Below are positions 50,999-62,085 of a DNA stretch of 64,000 bases, in pieces. The notes under the pieces are model-generated. The model worked only from the letters and a program-made list of their open reading frames with translations, did no database searches and was not told where the DNA came from. Made by a program: the position numbers and the translations under genes. Source of the stretch: Penelope pileata (taxonomy: Eukaryota > Chordata > Aves > Galliformes > Cracidae). The stretch is taken from positions 170,613-234,612 of the forward strand of contig WBMW01005653.1 of assembly GCA_013396635.1 (NCBI GenBank). The letters are read 5' to 3'. The first letter of the stretch is position 1, and the number at the start of each line of letters is the position of its first letter.

Positions 50999-52035
50999 TG
51001 TGGTGGTTTAACACCAGTAGTAGTGAAGTACCACCATGACACTCTCTCACTTCCCTTCAGAAGAACAGGGGTAGAAAATGGGACAAAAAGAGCTTGTGGG
51101 TTGATATAAGGATGAGGAGATCACTCACTAGTTACCATCATGAGCAAAACAGATTGAGCATATAGATTAATTTAATTATTGCCAGTTAATAACATACCAG
51201 AGTAGTGAGAATAAAACCAAACTAAAAACATTTTCCCCCACATCCACCCTCTTTTAACTCCTCCCATCGAGAGGCAATGGGAACAGAGAACTGGAACTGC
51301 TGTCAGTCCATAATGCTTTGTCTCTGCTGCTTCTTCATCCTCTCTCTCTGCCCCTGCTCCATGTGGGATCCCTCCCACTGGATGCCATCCTTCCGGAACA
51401 CATGCCGCGTGGACTTCCCACAGGCTGCAGCTCTCTAAGCCCTGTTCCAAAATGGCTCTATACCATGGTGCCCATCCCTCAGGCACTGCTCCAGCACGGT
51501 GCCCACTAGCAGCACCTCCCCCAGACCTCCTGCCCCACCATGGGTTTCTCTCCAGGGGCAGCAATTGCTGCCCGGGGCCTGCTCCTGCAGGGCCTCTCCG
51601 TGGGCTGCAGCCTCCTCCGGGCCACATCCACTGTGGCACTGTGGGTTTCTCCATGGCTGCATATGGAGATCTGCTCCACGCTGTGCCCATGGGTGCAGGG
51701 AGACAGCTGTTCCACCATGGGCCACTGCTGGGTGCAGCAAATTTCTGCGCTGTGCCTGGAGCACCTCCTGCCCTCCTCCTGCATGGACCTTGACGCCTGC
51801 AGGGCTGCTTCTATCACATTTCTCACTTCACTCTCCCAGCTGCTATTGCACAGCAGTTTTTCCTTTTATCAGTCTGCTCTCCCAGAGCACAACCAGCGTT
51901 GCTCATGGCTTAGCTCTGGCAGCAGTGGGGCCCTACTAGAGCAGCTGGAGCTGGCTCTGATCTGACATGGGGCAGCTCTGCTCACAGAGCTGCCGCCCCC
52001 CTGCTACAAAAACCTTGTCATGTAGGACCAATACA
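50999..52035 (-). mobile_element. 1.04 kb LTR, same family as that at 10,111
   Basis: Reversed: it begins tgtggtggtttaacaccag and ends gtaggaccaatacaa. The middle (51,350-51,830) is GC-rich with repeated gggctgcag/ccatgg themes, and several chance open frames cross it on both strands. The block attattgccagttaataaca is the complement of the polyadenylation region in the other copy. It has no internal retroviral genes next to it, so it looks like a solo LTR. Confidence 0.75.
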
Positions 52036-53847
52036 ATGACTTGTTCACAGCTGGGAATCTCATACCACACCATCTAAATTTTATTCCCTTATACTAGTGT
52101 TCTTCAAAGTTGAAAGATCATCTAACTTTTTAAAAACACAGAAACACAACTGCACACCTCTCCTGTTAAAACTGATGGAAAAACAGCTGAGTGCTGCTGT
52201 GTAATGTATGTAAATAAGAAGTTATTACTGTATAAAATTGTTTTTTATCCCTAAATTAGAAAATGTGAATTGCAGAGTAGCAAGAAAAGAATGTTTCACT
52301 CAGGCTGGAATGCCAGAAGATACAGTTGTCATGAATGGACTCCTAACTTTCCCTGAGGGCACTTGCTGTTTCTCTGATTGCAATATTTTTGTAGATTATC
52401 TTCTGCTGCCTGAGAGTAACTTGTGACTTATGGTCAAATGACATTGCAGACGTTATTCTAATGAGTCCAAACGAGAGAATGAAAATACAGTTAGCATCTG
52501 GTGTTAGGCTGGAGCAGGAAGAGGTCTTTCAGCCTTAAGGGGGAAGGAAAGGAAGACAGTTACAAACCTTGTACAGATGCTTAGAGAGGTTCGTACTGGG
52601 CTTCTCTTGTGATTAATGAGGCGTCCTGTTGACTGCAGTTAAAGCTGTGCCCCTATAGCTTTCAGGACATGTTGGCTTGTGCTTCTTATTGAGTGGAAGA
52701 ACTAGTGGGTTTGTAGGAAATATAGGATTGGGATCTTTAGATCCTCAGGGACTTTAGAAGCAAGTCAGGTCTACTATGATTTAAAATGCACACATATCAT
52801 GCTAGCAGAGAGAGCAGAAGCCTGAAATCTTTAAAGGGAAGAGGGAATCTTTTACAAACATTTTGTGTGCCAAATGGGCATGAGTCTCCTTGGCTGTGAA
52901 TACAAAAGCTGCTATTTAACTTAGAAAAATAAATAAAAAGCCTTTTTAATTGTTCCCTTCTTGTTGAGAAATGGAGGGTGCCAAAGATGTTATCACATTG
53001 AGAACAGAGTACTTTGTTTGTTTGAAAATGGTAACACAAAAAATTGTCCGGTTTTGTTTGCCCCTGTCTGTCTTTTGCTATGGAGAACTGTGAAGAAGAA
53101 TACTTCTAACTGGGTCCGTAAAACAACAGTTGTAATAGTTCGAAAAACAATTTTCAATACTCATTGTTTTTTTAAAGAGGAAGCAATACAGATTAGAACT
53201 CACTGTGCTCCGATATTTAATCACTACATGACTGTCTGTATGTGAACCGCAAGTAGGGAGGGGAACATGTTTCACAAAACTGCTGTTCTTACTTTCCGCC
53301 CCATTATATCCATGTAAATGTATAGAGATCTCCACTTCTCTGTGAAAGTCAAAAGTCTTCTAAACTGACTCTGAAATATGCTTATACTCTAGCAGTTGTG
53401 ACTGCTTTGTCACTCAGTCTTTTCTGAAGCACTGAAAGCTATGTCCAAGGCTTTCAAAACATATTCAGAATAAGCAAAAAGCTACAAAATGATAAATGGG
53501 AGCCAAATAATTGACCAAGGGGGAATTCTGAAAAAAAATTGTATAGATGTAAACACAGCTGCAAGGGAAATAACTGGTTCTGCTAAAGCTTAACATGCTT
53601 TGTACTGGAGGCAAATGTTCTTAACATTTATCTTCCTGAAAAAAGATTCTAACAGGTGGTCCTACCAGAACTCACAATTTCTTTGTATCACACATAACAA
53701 ACATAAATATACCTATTCAGTATGCTGTGAACATATCCGTACGCCTACAGCATACCTATAGCTATACCTATATCAGTATGCTGGTGTATATTTTTAGGAT
53801 CTTTTTGTTGAAACTGAGAGGGACAATTCAAGATAAAGAGCAATTTA
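52036..53847. other. intergenic, no gene seen
   Basis: Unique sequence between an LTR and a mariner remnant. Several tatacctata-like repeats occur near 53,700-53,790. Confidence 0.6.
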
Positions 53848-54418
53848 TATGAGGGCTGCTTTGAAAACAATACCTCCTGATTTATTATGTTGGCCCATGA
53901 TATCAGGGGCATTGGATGTTGGTGGTTTGGCAGTAGAGGTTGAACCTTCCTGACAATGTTCCTTTACGTTTTGTTGCCATACAAAATGGCAGCAGAGGGG
54001 CACTCTGACAGAATGGTGTCTGACATGGAAGTGCATATGAAGCAAAGGGGTGTCATTGAATTCCTCCATGTGGAAAGAATTGTGCCCATTGACTTGCGTT
54101 GATGCTAACTGAATGTTTATGGAGACCAAACAGTGGATGTGAGCGCAGTGAGGGCTGATGGTGCATTTCAGCAGTGGTGACAGTAATGTGAAAGACAAGC
54201 CATGTTCCAGACGGCCGTGCACAACTGTCACACTAGGAAATGAAGAACATCTTGATCAGTTCATCTGTGCAAATCAGCTAATGATGACAACCATGTTGAA
54301 AAATACTGTTTTGTCACTGAGAATTTGCTCTGTCAAATGGCATTATTGTGCTTCTTGTATATGTTGTAGTTTCCACGGAAATAAACAGGAAGCATTACTT
54401 CTGGAGCGACTTACGTAT
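53848..54418 (+). mobile_element. internally deleted mariner-like element (Galluhop type)
   Basis: The left end tatgagggctgctttgaaaa and the complement of the right end (cgctccagaagtaatgcttc) are imperfect inverted repeats, both followed by a TTTATT-type block. TA dinucleotides abut both ends. Inside is a diverged, broken transposase-like stretch of about 500 bases, less than half the length of an autonomous mariner. A non-autonomous, inactive copy. Confidence 0.75.
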
Positions 54419-55152
54419 ATGTGTAAAAGTACATGTAGTGATCTCACTGCCTGTATTTTTTGATATAGTCTACTCACAACTGCTTTTATTTCCTCTCTAA
54501 TAAGCATTAGTAGACATATGTCTACATAGAAAGAATAAACATGGAAGATAAAACATGGAAGATCACTTTTCCACAAGTACATCTTCAGTCAGATATATAA
54601 AGCTTTCCTGAATTCCAGTCCTCTCTTGGATTCCACCTACGTGGTTCTCTATGTTCTTGCATTTTAAATGAAGTACTACTTCAGTAGCTCTATCAAGTTG
54701 ACGACCAGCCAGCCGTATCTTTCTAATCAACATTAACTGGAGCTATTGTGCATCCTACATTTGACAATACAGAGCTGCTATACTGAGCAACTGTTTTCTA
54801 ATTGACATAGAATTTGAAATAGCAATACTAAAAGGTAAATGCTAATATTCAATTGCCTTTCTCTAGTCCCCTCCCCTGCCATGAAGTAATTTAACATCAA
54901 GCAGAAGAGAAAACCGTTCAAGTTAACTATCTTCTACAATTCATCAGGAGAATAACTTTTGAAAGTGCTTGCATGCCTGTCTTCCGTATCTTCTTTGACT
55001 ACTCTGACAACTCACAAGTAAGACTTGCTCCTCGTTAGCAATGACATTTTTTAGTTTTAAAGAGGATATTTACCTAAGTTTGTTTAAATTGTCTCACATA
55101 TTTTCATGTACTTAACAGCAGAGTAAGGAAATAGCACAAAACTTCTGTGAAC
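54419..55152. other. intergenic, no gene seen
   Basis: Unique sequence with no recognised feature. Confidence 0.6.
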
Positions 55153-56335
55153 AGAATCACAGAATTGCAGGGCTCTAAAGGAATCTCAAGAGATCATCAA
55201 GTCCAACACCCCTGCCAAAGCAGGCTCCCTACAGCAGGTTGCGCAGGTAGGCATCCAGATGGGTCTTGATATCTCCAGGGAAGGAGACTCCACAACCTCT
55301 CTGGGCAGCCTGTTCCAGTGCTCCGTCACCTTCATCATGAAGTTCTTTTGCATGTTGGTGTGGAACTTTGTGTGTTCCAGTTTATGGCTGTTGCCCCTTA
55401 TCCTGTCTCTGCCCACCACTGAAAAGAGCCTGGCCCCGTCCACTTGCATCCCACGCTTTAGATACTTATGAATATTGACAAGATACCCTCTCTATCTTCT
55501 CTTCTCCAGGCTGAACAGACCCAGGTCACTCAGCCTTTCCTCATAAGGTAGAGGCTCCAGGCCCTTTATCATCTTTGTTACCTTCCACTGGACTCCTTCT
55601 GGGAGATCCCTGTCTTTTTTATACTGGGGAGCCCAGAACTGGATGCAGTACTTGAGGTGAGGCCTGGCCAGGGCAGAGCAGAGGGGGAGGATCACCTCCC
55701 TTAACCTGGTGGCCACACTCTTTTTAATACATTTCAGGATACCATTGGTGTTCTTGGCTACCAGGGCACACTGCTGACTCATGACCAGCGTATTGTCCAC
55801 CAGCACCCCCAGGTCGCTCTATGCAGAGCTCCTCTCTAGTAGGTCATCCCCAACCTGTACTGATGAATGTGGTTATTCCTCCCCAGGTGCAAGACACGAC
55901 AATTGCCTTTGTTAAACCTCATCTGGTTCTTCTCTTCCCAACTCACCAGCCTGTCCAGGTCTCACTGAATGGCAACACAGCCTTCTGGTGTGTCAGCTAC
56001 TGCTCTCAGTTTCATATTGTCAGCAAACTTGCTGAGGGTGGACACTATCCCTTCGTCCAGGTCATTGATGAAGATGTTGATCTAGACTGGACCCAGCACC
56101 GACCCCTGGGGAACACCGCTAGTTACAGGCCTCCAGCTAGACTCTGTACCACTGAACACAACCTGCTGAGCTCTGCCAGTCAGCCAGTTCTGAGCCCACC
56201 TCACCATCCACTCATCTATCTCACACTTTCTAAGCTTCATTATAAGGATGTTGTAGGAGACAGTATCAAATGCCTTCCATGAAGCCAAGGTCAACGACAT
56301 CCACTGCTTGCTCCCCATCTACCCAGGAGTATGCC
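55153..56335 (-). mobile_element. CR1 LINE fragment, about 1.2 kb
   Basis: The minus strand reads from AFDTVSYNIL and NWLTGRAQQVVFSG through SGVPQGSVLGPV to the tail LGLFSLEKRR and the 3' end. It begins at the low coordinate with aatcacagaattgcagg. Several frameshifts break the frame. It is one of the longer CR1 copies here. Confidence 0.92.
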
Positions 56336-56996
56336 TACTCCTGACTATATTTCTATAAAATACAAATATAACATGCATAACACTTTCTTGAGTTCACAGA
56401 GAACAATGCTTTGTTCCCTGAATGATTGCTATCATATTTGCATATAATCTACGTGACAACTATTAATAGAAATGTCATAAAACAAGTCTTTATCATTGGA
56501 CAGATAAATCTGAAGCAAATCCATTAAAAAAGATTGGGCGCTCATGCATATCACTCTTACAGCCATACACAAACTGAAGTCAAATCAAATTGCAATTTGC
56601 TTTCACAATGGTTATTCAGAAGTGGGAAATTATTCATATCCTGCAGCTGTGGAATTACACAAACTTTCATAGAAACATGTCGCAATTTACCACTCAGGCA
56701 TTTACATAACTCAAGCAGCTGTAAATCACATGAACAAACATTTCCATTTTTATCACTAATTTTTGCTGTATGTTTTTATGGGTTACACAGCCCATCCATA
56801 ACATTTGTCTGTACTGCTTAATGTAATAACTAATTCTGACCTTTGCAAATTTTGTCTAGAATTAAGTAACTGATCTAACCAAAGTGTATGTCCTTCCCTG
56901 ACACAAGCGATATACATTTCCCATATTCTTTCCAAAGTCATATCAGTGAGAGTGACTGTTGATGAATAAGAATGTTATATAAATAATTTATATGGT
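56336..56996. other. intergenic, no gene seen
   Basis: Unique AT-rich sequence between a CR1 and the provirus start. Confidence 0.6.
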
Positions 56997-57162
56997 TGTC
57001 CTGGTTTCAGCTGATACAGTCTTAATAGCACACCAATATTTCTATTGCTGTTGAGTAATGGGAGCACACCCAGAGCAGGATGGGGCTACTTGGGCCATTA
57101 CAGTGCAGCGGCAGGGGGTGGAGTGGAGCCAGAATTCATGCCTGAATTAGGCATGGGGCTAT

Positions 57163-57497
57163 TCATAGAATCAGAGAATCCCTAGAGTTGGAAGGGACAT
57201 TTAAAGGCCATCTAGTCCAACTCCACTGCAATGTACAGGAACTTCTACAGCTCGATCAGGTTTCTCAGAGCCCGGTCCAGCCTGACCTCGAAAGTCTCCA
57301 GGGACAAGGCTTCCACCACCTCTCTGGGCAACCTGTTGCAGTGCTTCATCAACCTCCCTGTAAGAAACTTTTTCCTTAAATCCAACCTAAATCTCCTCTC
57401 TTTCAGTTTGAAACCATTCCCTCTTGTCCCATACCCACAGACCCTGCTAAAGAGTCTGTCCCCCTCTTTCTTCTAGCTCCCCTTTAGATACTGAAAG
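57163..57497 (-). mobile_element. CR1 LINE 3' end inserted in an ERV LTR
   Basis: Starts ttcatagaatcagagaatcc, continues ttggaagggacatttaaagg and cctccctgtaagaaactttt, and stops near 57,497. The LTR-like sequence on both sides shows that this CR1 landed in an existing provirus. Confidence 0.85.
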
Positions 57498-57692
57498 GAT
57501 AACACATGACATCATGCAGAAGGCTGTAAAACTGGGGGGAGTTGGCTGGAGGCTGGCTGCCTCAGAGCTGGATAGTTATGCGTGACAGGGAGTGTAGGAT
57601 GGCATGGGCAGGTACCTAGATCGTGGACACCTCCAGTGTTTTGGAACTTCACCCCTGAACAACTGCAAAATCCTAAATAGCTAGTAAAGTAT

Positions 57693-58040
57693 TTGGAAAA
57701 GTTGTGCTGTCACCCTAGCAATCCTAGAGAGGCACAAATCACTGCAACATGCTGGGGCTTGGCCCATGCCTACCAAGCCCTATTCAATACTCTCCACTAC
57801 CCTAAAAAGAAAGAGATCTCTGGATCTGATAACGATGCAACAGGTGCTGCGTTTAATCCAACCCCTGCAACAGGTTCTCTGGTCACTTCCATGACAGGCC
57901 CTGCTGTTGCCTCAGTCCCCATGACAGGCCCTGCAGTTGCTCCAGCCCCTGTGATGAGTCTTGCAGTTAAACCAGACAACAAACCTGTACCAATATCAGT
58001 CATACCTATACACAAGATAAAAAATTTGCTGCAAATGTGA
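57693..58040 (+). pseudogene. gag-like fragment with proline/alanine-rich repeats
   Basis: An open stretch of 115 codons whose first half (HPSNPREAQITATCWGLAHA) resembles avian ERVL gag, followed by repeats of about ten residues with GPAVAS/GPAVAP. It ends at a stop, while similar gag-like sequence continues broken to about 58,850. The identification rests on position and general similarity, so it is moderate. Confidence 0.55.
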
Positions 58041-59132
58041 GGTCATTTAGTAAGGGAAGAAAATCCTACTAAGACAAGAGTGAAAGATGAAGATGGAGCA
58101 GAGCCGTCACAAGAAAAGGAAGAAGAAGAAGCAGAACTCATAAAGGAGTCAATAACCATTCAAACCCTAACTATGGATTAGCTAAGCAAAAAGACTTCAG
58201 CCATCATCCGGGTGAGCACATGGTCACCTGGCTGCTCTGATGCTGAGATAATGGGGCCAGCAGCCTGAACTTAGTGGACAGCAAAGCCAGGCAGATGGGA
58301 TCCCATTCTGTGGAAGGGGGCATTCACAAAGCAAATGGAAAAGACATGCAAATCTTCAACCTACGGAGATAATTCATGTCAGCAATGAAATATATCCTTT
58401 CAGGGAAGATCTGGTATGTTCCCCAGGCAAATGCACCACCATGGAGAAAGGTACCCAATGCACAAGGGAACTAGCTGTGCTGGAGGTGATGTGTAATACT
58501 AATCTGGACAATGAGGAGTTATCTCAACATCCAGACAACGTCAGGTCCCCACAGCCTGTGTGGTGGAAATGAGTGCACCATCATCTTTTGTCATCACACT
58601 GGCAGCAATGGCCTGGAAAGATGAAGATGATGAGTGGATAACAGTGGATGAGCTGTCTAGCCTCTTTCATCAATATGAATAAAATGTCTCTTCCTCTCTA
58701 AAGGCCTGTGTCTCAGCTGTGGAGAAACTGTCCCGGGAGTTCCAGCAATTCAAAGACAGTACGTCTGACTCTTTACTTGTACAGGGCTGTATCTCAGCTA
58801 TTAGAAATAATTGTTCCTTTGCTCAAGAGAAGGGTTGTAGTGGGTACACACTGTGATTTTACCTGTGTTACCATAGAGAGGATCTGAGGAAGTGGGATGG
58901 AAAATCCAGCCCAACCCTATAGGCATGGGTATGTGAGTTACAAGGAAAAATAATTACAAAGGAATGTTCTTCCAGGAGGCTGGCTGCTGTAGTTTCCTGT
59001 GGACAGTTTCCCAGACCGAGAAGATGGTCTGATCCTATTTCTGAGGTTGATAACAAGCCTTTTGGCTTGCATTCACAAGAAGCTAATGACAAATACAATA
59101 ACCAGAACTAGAGGGGACCTGTTTCCAGCCAA

Positions 59133-59452
59133 GTGGAGGAAAGGGACAGTCAGGTTTATTGGACTGTGTGGATTCAGTGGCCTGGCACATCAGAACTACA
59201 GGAGTATAAAGCTCTAGTGGATGCTGGCACACTGTGTACTCTAATGCCATCAAGTTATGAAGTGTCAGAACCCATCTGTATTTCTCAAGTGACAAGGAGA
59301 TCTCAAGAGCTAACTGTAACAGAGGCCGAAGTGAGCCTAACTGGGAAGGAGTGGCAAAAGCACGCCATTGTGACTGGCCCAGAGGCTCCATGTATCCTTA
59401 GAATAGATTACCTCAGGAGAGGGTACTTCAAGGACCCAAAGGGTTACCAGTA
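59133..59452 (+). pseudogene. retroviral aspartic protease remnant
   Basis: A 106-codon open segment with ALVDAGTLCTLMPS. The expected Asp-Thr-Gly active-site triad reads Asp-Ala-Gly at 59,220-59,228. A downstream ILRIDYL segment corresponds to the flap-distal part of such proteases. The altered triad and the surrounding stops indicate a non-functional relic. Confidence 0.75.
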
Positions 59453-59471
59453 GGCTTTTGGTATAGCTGCC

Positions 59472-60151
59472 TTGGAGCTGTCTATCTTGCCTGATCTCTC
59501 AGAGGTCCCTTCTGTTGTGATGTTGCTAGGAGTAGAACAACAGGTGCCAATCACTATCACAACAGTGCACCAGTGCCAATATCACACCCACTGGGACTCC
59601 CTGATTCCCATCCATAAGCTGATCCACCAGCTGGAGAGCCAAGGAGTAATATGCAAGACTTGTTCATCCTTCAATGGTCCCATATGGCCAGTGCAAATGT
59701 TCAAAGGAGAGTGGACTCATTGTGGCCTGAATGAAGTCACACCACTGATGACTGCTGCTGTGCCAGCCATGCTAGAACTTCAGTATGAATTGTCAAAGAT
59801 ACCAAGTGGTATGCCACAACTGATGTTGCCAATGCATTTTTCTTAGTCTCTTTGGCAGCAGAGTGTAGGCCGCAGTTTGCTTTCACTTGGAGGGGCATCC
59901 AATACACCTGGAATCAATTGCCCCAGGGGTGGAAGCACAGCCCCACCATTTGCCATGGACTGATTCAAACTGCACTGGAACAGGAGGAAACTCCTGAACA
60001 CCCACAATACATTTATGATATTATTGTGTGGGGCAACACAGCAGAGGAAGTTTTCGAGAAAGGGAAGGAAATAATCCAAATGTTTCTGAAAGCCATTTTG
60101 CCATGGAGTAAAGTAAGCTCAAGGAACTTGCATAGGAGATCCAGTTCTTAG
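59472..60151 (+). pseudogene. retroviral reverse transcriptase remnant, frameshifted
   Basis: Two adjoining open segments (59,472-59,846 and 59,852-60,151) encode the RT fingers and palm. A frame change lies near 59,790-59,805. The LPQGWKHSPT segment precedes the catalytic box, which reads YIYD at 60,008-60,019 instead of the usual Y-x-D-D. The thumb and RNase H side continues with stops to about 60,700. Not functional. Confidence 0.8.
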
Positions 60152-60730
60152 GAATAAAATGGCAAGGACGTTGCCTGACCCCTATGGATGTGATCAGCAA
60201 AATAACTGCTATATCTATACCAACTAACGAAAAGGAAACACAAGCTTCCTTAGGTGTTGCGGGTTTTTGGAGAGTGCATATTCTTGATTACAGTCTGACT
60301 GTAAGCCCTCTCTATCAAGTGACCCAGAAAAAGAATTATTTCACATGGAATCCTTAGCAACAACATACCTTTGAACAAATTCAACAAGAGATAGTTCATA
60401 CAGCAGTCCTTGGGCCAGTCTGAGCAAAACAAGATGTAACAAACATGCTCTACACTGCAGCCAAGGAGAATGGCCCCGCTTGGAGCATCTGTCAGAAAGC
60501 ACCAGGGAAAACTCGAGTTTGAGCCCCTAGGATTTTGAAGTTGGAGATACAGAGGATCCGAGGCCCACTACACTCCAACTTAAAGAGAGATATGGGCAGC
60601 ATGTGCAGGGTTTCGAGCTGCTTCAGGTGTGTTTGGTACTGAAGCACAGCTCCCCTTTGTACTCAAACTGCCTATGCTGGGCTGGATGTCTCCTCTGTAG
60701 GCAACCATTTCCAGGGCTCAGTCAAGCACA

Positions 60731-60805
60731 CGGTGAGAAAGTGTTTTCTGATGTTCAAATGCAGCCTCCTGTTTCTGCCTATTGCCTCTTGCACTGTCAA
60801 CTAAA
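60731..60805 (-). mobile_element. possible short CR1 fragment
   Basis: Reads ggtgagaaagtgttttctga, then cctcctgtttctgcctattg. This resembles the complement of the CR1 region just downstream of the coding end. It is short and diverged. Confidence 0.45.
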
Positions 60806-61785
60806 GGGTCTGTAATAGTCTTCAGCAGACAAATTGGATGCAAGTTAATCTATGGATTTTGTTCTAGTGTCCAACTGAACTATACAGCAGAGGACACTCT
60901 CTGGCTAAATCTCCAGTTCATTTCAGGGAAAGAATTATGTGAATATTGGATTTCCTGCTGAAGCAAGCTCAGCACTGTCAGCCACTCATAGATGCAGTGT
61001 TTGGTACTATACATGTTTTTAATCCAGCAGGTGTGAAATACTACCTCCAGTCAACTCAGAAAGCATTTTTATTCCAAAATTTAGCCTTCTCACCCACAAA
61101 TCTCAGCATCTAGTACATACAAATCTTAAATGAGTAGTATGTAGGACCTGCTACTTTTAATCTTTGCTGAGCTATTGCTTTTTAAATTGCTGCTATGCCT
61201 ACTTTATTTGTCTCTCCAGCATTACCATATGCATACATTTAAATGTTTCTTTTACTTGAATGATGGAAGATAATAACCATGTCACAGTGATGCAGCACTA
61301 ACTGGATACCAGACCTGGTGATGTCATAGCCATGTCACAGCAGGCAGAATGCTGGTTGTGTCTGTGTCATGTGGAGTTGGTGGCACTGCCAACCCAGACT
61401 GGCAGGTAAGCAAGGGCAGGGAGAAGAAAGCATGGAGGCAGGGGGTTCCCATGGTGATGGAGAGTGGTCATTCAGTGCTATAGTTGGATGCCCAGGTAAA
61501 GATGAAACCAGACCACAGCATGCTCATGTCCTCTCCCTCCTCTGCTGGACAGTCAATGCCTGTCTGTACACTACCGTGGTATTGCAGGCACCTGGAAGCT
61601 CCCTGGTATGCTATGTATGCTTTTTCACTACATTCCCTGGGCCTCAGGTTTGCCACCTACCCTAGTGGTATAGTGGCCATATCATAACAGGCAGAATGCT
61701 GGTGGTGGCCCATGCCATGGCAGATCTGTAGCAGTGATTGGCCCAAGACAGGTGTCTCCTGGCCTTCAGGGAGCCATGGGATAGA
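60806..61785. other. unidentified moderately GC-rich sequence
   Basis: I recognise no family. Between 61,260 and 61,780 the GC content rises and a phrase (caggcagaatgctggttgtg / caggcagaatgctggtggtg) occurs twice about 345 bases apart. Confidence 0.5.
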
Positions 61786-62085
61786 ATGATAGAATGATAG
61801 GTTGGCTTTGGTTGGAAGGAACCTTAAAGGTCAGTCAGATCCAACCCCCTTGTTGTGGGCAGAGTTGCTCCCCACTGGGTCAGGCTGCCCAGGGCCTCAT
61901 CCAGCCTGGCCTTGAACAACTCCAGGAATGGGACATCCAAAGCTTCTCTGGGCAGCTGTGCCAGGGCCTCACCACTTTCTGAGTAAAAAACTTCTTCCGT
62001 ATACCTAATGTAAATTTCCTTTCTTTTAGTTTAAACACGTTTCTGCGTGTTCTATCACTATCAGACCATGTAAAAAGTTGAGAAT
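61786..62085 (-). mobile_element. CR1 LINE 3' end
   Basis: Starts with agaatgatagaatgatagg, the reversed terminal repeat, then tggttggaaggaaccttaaa and gggcctcatccagcctggcc. Same general subfamily as the copy at 5,871. Confidence 0.9.

Larger units (their letters stand above)
56997..60700 (+). mobile_element. decayed ERVL-like provirus
   Basis: Opens with tgtcctggtttcagctgata, the usual start of an avian ERVL LTR. LTR sequence is interrupted by a CR1 (57,163-57,497) and resumes to about 57,610. Gag-like sequence lies at about 57,690-58,850, protease at 59,133-59,452, and reverse transcriptase to the RNase H side at about 59,470-60,700. Many stops and frame changes disable it. No integrase, envelope or 3' LTR is recognised. 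The order gag-protease-RT in one direction supports one original provirus. Confidence 0.85.

Noticed and set aside
51172..51965. Several overlapping open frames of 100-172 codons on both strands
   Set aside because: They lie inside a GC-rich LTR, overlap each other in all frames, and have no domain or homolog I recognise. They are chance frames of low-stop GC-rich sequence.
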